Assembly: GCA_946479725.1 (NCBI GenBank)
Contig: CAMLHB010000149.1
Coordinates: 1 to 6,077, forward strand
Source of the DNA: an uncultured Actinomycetes bacterium
Lineage (GTDB): Bacteria; Actinomycetota; Thermoleophilia; Solirubrobacterales; 70-9
Reading direction: 5' to 3'
DNA: 6,077 bases
The notes below the pieces were generated by a model. That model made no database searches, had not been told where the DNA came from, and saw only the letters and a list, made by a program, of their open reading frames with translations. Both the position numbers and the translations under genes were made by a program. Shown here one piece after another: positions 1 to 4,049 of this stretch. Positions within the stretch are counted from its first letter, which is position 1. Every line of letters begins with the position of its first letter.

Positions 1-1
1 G

Positions 2-463
2 CAAAGGGTGGAAACGATCCAGGAGGGGGACGGTCATGTGGTTCGCCGGCCGGGAATCGCGCCGCTGGTCTTCACCGCCGACTGCCTGCCGGTGGCGCTG
101 GCGGGGCCGGGTTGGGTGGCGATGATCCACGCCGGTTGGCGCGGGCTCGCGAGCAGAATCATCGCCAAGGGCGCCGAAGCCGTGGAAGCGACCTCGGCGG
201 CGATCGGGCCCGGGATCGGCCCCTGTTGCTACGAGGTCGGTCCCGAAGTCCTGGCCGCCTTCTCCGACCTCGGCGAGGGCGTCGCCGACGGCCGCATGCT
301 GGACCTGCCGGAGGCGGCGCGGCGGCTGCTGGCTCGGGCCGGCGTCGAGCGGGTCGACTCGGCCGGCCTCTGCACCAGCTGCGAAGAGGAGCTCTTCTTC
401 TCCCATCGCCGCGACGACGGCCGCACCGGGCGCCAGGGCGGCCTCGCCTGGATCGAGGCCTGA
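2..463 (+). CDS. pgeF: PgeF/YfiH (YlmD) multicopper-like purine nucleoside phosphorylase, 5' end missing
   Basis: The C-terminal 153 residues of a laccase-domain (DUF152, YfiH/YlmD) protein. The frame is open to the left edge, so the true start lies upstream; the GTG at 8 is probably internal. Visible family motifs are ADCLPV (metal-ligand Cys codon at 83-85), HAGWRG (ligand His codon at 128-130), GPCCYEVG, LCTSCEEELFFSHRRD and the closing GRQGGLAWI. The third ligand, the His of the QxHG motif, should lie just outside the window, because the first visible residues (QRVETI) match the segment that follows it. Homologues are zinc-dependent cytosolic enzymes that phosphorolyse or deaminate purine nucleosides; PgeF in E. 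coli has also been linked to peptidoglycan fidelity. In Gram-positive bacteria the gene usually follows ftsZ and precedes yggS, as here. Identity is secure; the physiological role is less so. Confidence 0.93.
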   Translation, partial: QRVETIQEGDGHVVRRPGIAPLVFTADCLPVALAGPGWVAMIHAGWRGLASRIIAKGAEAVEATSAAIGPGIGPCCYEVGPEVLAAFSDLGEGVADGRMLDLPEAARRLLARAGVERVDSAGLCTSCEEELFFSHRRDDGRTGRQGGLAWIEA

Positions 464-464
464 G

Positions 465-1097
465 GTGGCGGAGCTGATCCACGAGATCGACGCCGCCAAG
501 GTTCGGGAGAAACTGGCGAAGGCGAAGGCGGTCGCCGGCGAGGGAGTCGAGATTCTCGTCGCCACCAAGTACGTGCCGCTGGAGGAGATGGGGAAGCTGG
601 CCGGGGCGGGGGTCGAGCTGGTCGGCGAGAACCGCCAGCAGGACCTCGCCGCCAAGCACGAGCGCTGGGGGGACAGCTTCACCTGGGACTTCATCGGCAA
701 TCTGCAGAGCCGCAAGGTCAAGCAGGTGCTGCCGCTCTGCCGGCTGATCCACTCGGTCGCCACCGAGTCCGTCCTCGCCCAGCTCGAGAAGCACGCCGAG
801 CCGGGCACCGAAATCCTGGTCGAGGTCAACGTCTCCGGCGAGGAGGGCAAGGGCGGGGTCGAGCCCGCGGCTCTTGCGGACTTCATCGACCGCTGTCCGG
901 TCACCGTCGCGGGGTTGATGACGATGCCTCCGTTCAGCCCCGATCCGGAGCAATCGCGGCCATATTTCGCCCGCCTCGCCGAGCTGGCGGCGACCCACGG
1001 GCTGCGCCGGCTTTCGATGGGGACCTCGCAGGATTGGCGGGTCGCGGTCGAGGAGGGGGCGACGATCGTTCGCCTCGGCCACGCCCTCTTCGTGTGA
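465..1097 (+). CDS. yggS: YggS/PROSC family pyridoxal-phosphate homeostasis protein
   Basis: A 210-residue single-domain PLP-binding protein (YggS/YlmE/PLPBP, alanine racemase-like barrel fold), the usual family length or slightly short. The PLP Schiff-base lysine is K35 in VATKYVP. Other family motifs are GENRQQD (54-60), WDFIGNLQSRKVK (74-86), IHSVATESV, VNVSGEEGKGG, GLMTMPPF and LSMGTSQDW (183-191), ending RLGHALFV. The common WHFIG motif reads WDFIG, and the usual Gly-x-Arg ending is absent. The family has no established catalytic activity; it buffers and delivers PLP and affects amino-acid and keto-acid balance. The GTG start is 1 nt after the pgeF stop, with GAGG at 455-458 six nt upstream, so the two genes are probably translationally coupled. 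proC lies two genes downstream, an association known from proteobacteria. Confidence 0.95.
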   Translation: MAELIHEIDAAKVREKLAKAKAVAGEGVEILVATKYVPLEEMGKLAGAGVELVGENRQQDLAAKHERWGDSFTWDFIGNLQSRKVKQVLPLCRLIHSVATESVLAQLEKHAEPGTEILVEVNVSGEEGKGGVEPAALADFIDRCPVTVAGLMTMPPFSPDPEQSRPYFARLAELAATHGLRRLSMGTSQDWRVAVEEGATIVRLGHALFV

Positions 1098-1111
1098 TTT
1101 CGCGCGAAATC
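1096..1111. promoter_or_regulatory. Perfect 16-bp palindrome, possible operator upstream of sepF
   Basis: GATTTCGC is followed directly by its exact reverse complement GCGAAATC. The palindrome overlaps the yggS stop codon (1095-1097) and ends 4 nt before a -10-like AATAAT (1116-1121). With no loop it is better suited to binding a dimeric protein than to forming an RNA terminator, and no T tract follows. I cannot match it to a named regulator. The functional role is inferred from position and symmetry. Confidence 0.4.
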
Positions 1112-1115
1112 TGGG

Positions 1116-1121
1116 AATAAT
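1116..1121 (+). promoter_or_regulatory. Possible -10 box of a sepF promoter
   Basis: AATAAT matches the TATAAT consensus at five of six positions and lies in the most AT-rich part of the 67-nt yggS-sepF gap. No good -35 hexamer is visible at 16-18 nt spacing (the candidate at 1093-1098 is TGTGAT), so an internal promoter is possible but weakly supported. It would place transcription start near 1128, almost on top of the Shine-Dalgarno sequence. Confidence 0.25.
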
Positions 1122-1125
1122 TCGT

Positions 1126-1150
1126 AAAGGAGTCGGCCCGTGAAGGCCGA
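1126..1150 (+). promoter_or_regulatory. Shine-Dalgarno sequence followed by a stem-loop before the sepF ATG
   Basis: AAAGGAG (1126-1132) is a strong Shine-Dalgarno sequence, but it lies 32 nt before the only plausible sepF ATG (1165). In between is a 6-bp stem, TCGGCC (1133-1138) with GGCCGA (1145-1150), and a six-base loop, CGTGAA. Looping out the hairpin would cut the effective spacing to 14 nt. The loop holds a GTG (1140) at ideal spacing from the SD but in another frame; that frame stops at 1236-1238 after 32 codons. The bases are plain to see; ribosome bridging over the hairpin is inference. Confidence 0.4.
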
Positions 1151-1164
1151 AACACGCTGCAGAT

Positions 1165-1719
1165 ATGGCTCTCAAAGACACCTGGCATCGCGCGCTCGTC
1201 TACTTCGGCCTCGCCGAGGACCACGACTACGGCCCTGAATACGAGGAAGACTTCGAGCCCGAGACCGGGACCGAGGAAGCCTTCGAAGGTGGCCGCGACC
1301 GCGGCGAAAGCCGCTCTTCGGTACGGCGCCTGCCGACCTCGCGGCGCCCGCGCCGCGACGAGATCGACGACATCTTCGCCGAAGACGAGCCGATTGCGGC
1401 CAGCCGCACCCGGACCCTGCGCCCGGTCGACAACGGCGGCGACATCCAGGTCCACCTGGTCATTCCCCGCAACTTCAACGACGCCCAGCAGATCGCCGAC
1501 CAGTTCAAACGCTCGGTCCCGGTGATCCTCAACCTGCAGACCGCCGACCACGAGCTCTCGAAGCGGATGATCGACTTCTGCTCCGGCCTCACCTACGCCC
1601 TCGACGGCGGCATGCAGCGGATCGCCGAGAAGATGTTCCTGCTGACGCCGCGGAATGTCGATGTCTCCGCCGAGGAAAAGGCGAGGCTGATCGACAAGGG
1701 GTTCTTCAACCAGTCTTAG
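1165..1719 (+). CDS. sepF: Cell division protein SepF
   Basis: A 184-residue SepF. The N-terminal segment (1-16, MALKDTWHRALVYFGL) is the amphipathic membrane-targeting helix typical of SepF. A low-complexity linker follows (about 17-92), first acidic, then Arg-rich. The SepF domain spans about 94-168, with VHLVIPRNFNDAQQIAD, VPVILNLQ, RMIDFCSGLTYALDGG (134-149) and LLTPRNVDVS; the Gly of FCSG matches the conserved domain glycine. SepF polymerises on the cytoplasmic side of the membrane, binds the FtsZ C-terminus and tethers the Z-ring; in Actinobacteria, which often lack FtsA, it is the main anchor. The ATG at 1165 is fixed by the conserved N-terminus and by an in-frame stop at 1141-1143. 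Its SD is not at normal spacing. Position after yggS is conserved in Gram-positive bacteria. Confidence 0.96.
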   Translation: MALKDTWHRALVYFGLAEDHDYGPEYEEDFEPETGTEEAFEGGRDRGESRSSVRRLPTSRRPRRDEIDDIFAEDEPIAASRTRTLRPVDNGGDIQVHLVIPRNFNDAQQIADQFKRSVPVILNLQTADHELSKRMIDFCSGLTYALDGGMQRIAEKMFLLTPRNVDVSAEEKARLIDKGFFNQS

Positions 1720-1749
1720 GGTCTTGGGTTCACAGCTAGGCTCACGGTC

Positions 1750-2487
1750 GTGATCGTTGGATTCGTCGGTTCGGGGAGCATGGCCGCGGCGATGGCTCGT
1801 GGTTGGGCTGGCGTGTTTGAGGAGATGCTGTTTTCTGACAGTGGCTCCGGGCGCGCCCGGGCATTGGCCGAGGAGCTGGGGGGAGAGGCGGTTTCCAACG
1901 AGGAGATCGCCCGCCGTGCCGACCTGGTGCTGCTGGCGGTGAAGCCGAACAAGCTGGAGGAGGTGGCGCCGCAGCTGGCGGGTGCGCAGGCGGTCGTCTC
2001 GGTCCTCGCGGCGACGACCCTCGAGCGGCTCCGGGCCGCGCTCCCCGGGGCGCGGGTGCTGCGGGTGATGCCGAACGTCGGGGTTGAGGTCGGCGCCGGC
2101 GTCCTTTGCGTCTCCGGCGAGGCAGATGAGGCGACGCGCGAGAAGCTGGCGCTGCTGGGGCGGGTGGTGGAGATCGCCGAGACGGACTTCGACGCGGCGA
2201 CTGCGGTGATGGGCTGCTCGCCCGCCTACCTGGCCCTGGCGGTGGAGGCGATCTCCGACGCCGGCGTGGCCAACGGGCTCGATCCTCAACTGGCACGGGA
2301 GCTGGTGGTGGAGACGGCCGTGGGCACCGCAGAGCTGCTGCGCCGCCACGACCCCGCAGCCGTCCGCAAGGCGGTCGCCTCGCCGGGGGGCAGCACCGAG
2401 CGGGGCCTGGAGGCGCTCGAGCGGGAAGGCGCCCGCCGGGCATTCGAGGCGGCGGTGGAGGCCTCGCTGGAGCGGATGCGCGAATGA
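1750..2487 (+). CDS. proC: Pyrroline-5-carboxylate reductase
   Basis: A 245-residue ProC, slightly shorter than the usual 260-275. It catalyses the last step of proline synthesis, NAD(P)H-dependent reduction of 1-pyrroline-5-carboxylate, in the cytosol. The Rossmann dinucleotide motif is GFVGSGSM (4-11), followed by LLAVKPNKL (61-69). The C-terminal helical dimerisation domain carries SPAYLALAVEAISDAG (157-172) and the signature SPGGST (211-216). Two conserved motifs deviate: MPNTPA reads MPNVGV (107-112) and GSGPAY reads GCSPAY (155-160), so this is a divergent member, though the C-terminal catalytic loop looks intact. The GTG at 1750 is the only start candidate after the sepF stop and gives the expected N-terminus; its SD is weak (AGG at 1738-1740). 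Early codons are less GC-rich at the third position than the rest. The stop overlaps the yggT start. Confidence 0.93.
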   Translation: MIVGFVGSGSMAAAMARGWAGVFEEMLFSDSGSGRARALAEELGGEAVSNEEIARRADLVLLAVKPNKLEEVAPQLAGAQAVVSVLAATTLERLRAALPGARVLRVMPNVGVEVGAGVLCVSGEADEATREKLALLGRVVEIAETDFDAATAVMGCSPAYLALAVEAISDAGVANGLDPQLARELVVETAVGTAELLRRHDPAAVRKAVASPGGSTERGLEALEREGARRAFEAAVEASLERMRE

Positions 2488-2786
2488 TCCCCCTCGCCCT
2501 CACCCGTAACGACGTCGCCGACTACGTCAGCGCCCTCTTCGTCGTCTACGTGATCCTGATCTTCATCCGCATCGTCGCCTCCTTCGTCCCTCGCATGCCC
2601 TACAACCCGTACCTGCGGGCGGTGCTCGACTTCGTGGTCGAGGTCACGGACCCCTACCTCAACTTCTTCCGCCGCTTCATCCCGCCGATGGGGGGCGGGG
2701 GCTTCGCGCTCGACCTCAGCCCGATGATCGGCCTGATCGTCCTCTTCGTCGCCCAGCAGCTGATCGTCAACCTGATCGCCGGGTGA
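2484..2786 (+). CDS. yggT: YggT family integral membrane protein
   Basis: A 100-residue membrane protein of the YggT (YlmG/CCB3) family. Two hydrophobic segments are visible, about residues 13-35 and 79-98, flanking the family signature TDPYLNFFRRFIPP (55-68) and the DLSP motif (77-80), which precedes the second helix. The molecular function is unknown; homologues have been linked to cell-division and osmotic phenotypes in bacteria and to thylakoid biogenesis in plants. The ATG overlaps the proC stop as ATGA, so translation is probably coupled; a GGAG at 2469-2472 inside proC could serve as a distant SD. yggT typically follows sepF or proC in this cluster. Identity is firm, role uncertain. 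Confidence 0.93.
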   Translation: MIPLALTRNDVADYVSALFVVYVILIFIRIVASFVPRMPYNPYLRAVLDFVVEVTDPYLNFFRRFIPPMGGGGFALDLSPMIGLIVLFVAQQLIVNLIAG

Positions 2787-3253
2787 GCGCCGCCGCCCGC
2801 GCCTGGAGCCTCGCCGGCATCCTCTCCGCCGTGGTCGTCGCCTGCGACCAGGCCGCGAAGGCGAGGATCGAAGCGAGCCTGGTGCCCGGCGAGGAGGTCG
2901 CGGTGCTGGGGCCGCTGAAGCTGACCCTCGCCCACAACGCCGGCGTTGCCTTCGGGCTCGCTGGCGGCGCCGGGGCGGGCCTGGTGGTGGTGACCGCCGC
3001 GGCGCTGCTCCTGATCGGCTGCCTCTTCAGCCGCAAGCCCGAGCGCCCGGGGGTGTGGGTGGCGGTGGGTCTGCTCGCCGGCGGCGCCCTCGGCAACCTC
3101 CTCGACCGGATCCGCGCCGATGCCGTCACCGACTTCATCGACGTCGGCGCCTGGCCGCCCTTCAACCTCGCCGACGTCGCGATCACCTGCGGGGTCGTGC
3201 TGCTGGTGCTCCTCTACCTGCGGGACATGGAGACCGAGGACGACGGTGGCTGA
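2783..3253 (+). CDS. lspA: Lipoprotein signal peptidase (signal peptidase II)
   Basis: A 156-residue LspA, normal length. It cleaves the signal peptide of diacylglyceryl-prolipoproteins in the cytoplasmic membrane. Four hydrophobic segments are visible, near residues 8-21, 64-82, 90-107 and 127-146. Conserved motifs are DQAAK (22-26), AHNAGVAFG (50-58), GGALGNLLDR (100-109), TDFID (116-120) and PFNLADVAI (126-134). By alignment with Pseudomonas aeruginosa LspA, D117 and D131 are the catalytic aspartate pair; the loop between them is short. The GTG start overlaps the yggT stop as GTGA with no clear SD, so expression probably depends on translational coupling. The gene beside rluD is a widespread arrangement, but ileS, often next to lspA, is not here. 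Confidence 0.96.
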   Translation: MSAAARAWSLAGILSAVVVACDQAAKARIEASLVPGEEVAVLGPLKLTLAHNAGVAFGLAGGAGAGLVVVTAAALLLIGCLFSRKPERPGVWVAVGLLAGGALGNLLDRIRADAVTDFIDVGAWPPFNLADVAITCGVVLLVLLYLRDMETEDDGG

Positions 3254-3926
3254 GCCGGAGCTGCGGATCGTCCACCTCGACGAGGCGCTCGCGGTCGTCG
3301 ACAAGCCCGCCGGCCTCGTCGTCCACCCGGCGCCCTCGCACCGCGGCCCGACCCTGGTCGACGAGCTGGCCGAGGTCCTCGGCGGCGGCGGCGATCCGGA
3401 GCGGCCGGGAATCGTCCACCGGCTCGACAAGGGAACGAGCGGCCTCCTGGTGGTCGCCCGCGACGACGAGACCCACGCGGCCCTGCAGCAGCAGGTCCGC
3501 GACCGCGAGGTCGAGCGGGTCTACCTGGCGCTCGCGGGCGGCCGCCTCGCCTCCCGTACCGGCACGATCGACGCCCCGATCGGCCGCGCCTCCCGCCAGC
3601 GCACCCGGATGGCGGTATCCGGCGCCGCCGCCCGCCAGGCCCGCACCCACTTCACCGTCCTCGAGCTGCTGCCGCGGGAGAGCTACCTGGAGGCGAAGCT
3701 GGAGACCGGCCGGACCCACCAGATCCGCGCCCACTTCGCGGCGATCGGGCATCCCCTGACGGGCGACGCCACCTACGGCGGCGCCGTCCGCTACGGCCTG
3801 AAGCGCCAGTTCCTCCACGCCCACCGGCTCTCCTTCCAGCACCCCCGCAGCGGCGAGCGGCTCAGCTTCACCTCGCCGCTGCCGGGGGACCTGGAGGCGG
3901 CGCTGGAGGCGGCCCACGTCGAGTAG
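3246..3926 (+). CDS. RluA/RluD-family 23S rRNA pseudouridine synthase, no S4 domain
   Basis: A 226-residue RNA pseudouridine synthase that isomerises uridine in RNA, most likely 23S rRNA. Motifs in order: VVDKPAGLVVHP (17-28), HRLDKGTSGLLVVAR (58-72) with catalytic Asp D61, ERVYLAL (90-96), IDAPIGR, and GRTHQIRAHFAAIGHPLTGD from about residue 155, followed by LHAHRLSF. The GTG at 3246 is chosen because it has a GAGGA SD (3236-3240) five nt upstream, overlaps the lspA stop by 8 nt, and begins exactly at the catalytic domain; the longer frame to ATG 3120 only re-reads lspA. With this start there is no N-terminal S4 RNA-binding domain, unlike typical RluD and RluC and like E. coli RluA. The lspA-adjacent position argues for the rluD orthologue, but the target site cannot be told, so no symbol is given. 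Confidence 0.93.
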   Translation: MAEPELRIVHLDEALAVVDKPAGLVVHPAPSHRGPTLVDELAEVLGGGGDPERPGIVHRLDKGTSGLLVVARDDETHAALQQQVRDREVERVYLALAGGRLASRTGTIDAPIGRASRQRTRMAVSGAAARQARTHFTVLELLPRESYLEAKLETGRTHQIRAHFAAIGHPLTGDATYGGAVRYGLKRQFLHAHRLSFQHPRSGERLSFTSPLPGDLEAALEAAHVE

Positions 3927-3950
3927 CGCCGCCGCTCTACAATCGGCGCT
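3925..3950. repeat. 7-bp inverted repeat flanking the -10 box
   Basis: AGCGCCG (3925-3931) and CGGCGCT (3944-3950) are exact reverse complements separated by 12 bases that contain the TACAAT box. No T tract follows, so this is not a canonical intrinsic terminator for the upstream operon. It could be an operator over the promoter, a weak RNA hairpin after the pseudouridine synthase stop codon, or chance in GC-rich DNA. Confidence 0.3.
3938..3943 (+). promoter_or_regulatory. Probable -10 box of the rpsB-tsf-pyrH promoter
   Basis: TACAAT matches TATAAT at five of six positions in an otherwise GC-rich region, and lies where an rpsB promoter is expected after a 123-nt break in the gene chain. Predicted transcription start is near 3950, giving a leader of about 100 nt. 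No convincing -35 is present at 16-18 nt spacing, which is common in high-GC actinobacterial promoters. The role is inference from sequence and position. Confidence 0.5.
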
Positions 3951-4049
3951 CGAAACCGAACCCCGTCTTTCGGCGAAACCGGATCCTGCCTGGCCACCAC
4001 CAGGTCCTGGGGAGCGGGACGGGGAGCTTCACCAAATTAAGGAGAACCA
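3951..4049 (+). promoter_or_regulatory. Structured rpsB 5' leader
   Basis: About 100 nt of leader that folds by eye. The outer stem is CCCCGTC (3961-3967) with GACGGGG (4018-4024), exact over 7 bp, extendable by GAA (3958-3960) with TTC (4028-4030) across a 3-nt bulge. Inside are a small TTTC/GAAA hairpin (3968-3971 with 3975-3978) and a central arm with two exclusive pairings: CCTGG/CCAGG (3989-3993 with 4000-4004), or CCGGATCCTG (3979-3988) with CAGGTCCTGG (4001-4010), 9 bp with two single-base bulges. The SD is outside the fold. S2 represses its own mRNA through a leader in gammaproteobacteria; a similar function here is inference. Confidence 0.45.
4038..4044 (+). promoter_or_regulatory. 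Strong Shine-Dalgarno sequence of rpsB
   Basis: TAAGGAG lies 5 nt before the rpsB ATG in an AT-rich, apparently unpaired stretch. It is among the best ribosome binding sites in the window, as expected for a ribosomal protein gene, and fixes the start at 4050. Confidence 0.85.

Noticed and set aside
1140..1238. 32-codon reading frame starting at GTG 1140 as a real small gene
   Set aside because: It overlaps the sepF start in another frame and its product is Arg-rich shadow sequence. It is kept only as a possible regulatory decoy, not as a gene.
1717..1750. sepF and proC are in the same frame, separated only by TAG and ten open codons, so readthrough could give a SepF-ProC fusion
   Set aside because: Same-frame neighbours occur by chance one time in three, ten codons without a stop are common at this GC content, and both proteins have normal family termini. 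No readthrough signal is visible.
934..2349. Long minus-strand open frame (471 codons) antisense to yggS, sepF and proC
   Set aside because: Its translation is Arg/Gly/Leu-rich with no recognisable motif and crosses several well-conserved + strand genes. It arises from the high GC content. The same holds for the minus-strand frames at 159-1181, 3183-3917, 4029-5045 and 4934-5788.
3120..3245. N-terminal extension of the pseudouridine synthase from ATG 3120
   Set aside because: These 42 codons overlap the conserved C-terminal half of lspA in another frame and resemble no S4 domain. The GTG at 3246 has its own SD and begins at the conserved domain.
3925..3950. Intrinsic terminator after the pseudouridine synthase gene
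   Set aside because: The inverted repeat has a 12-base loop and no T tract after it, so a canonical terminator is not supported.
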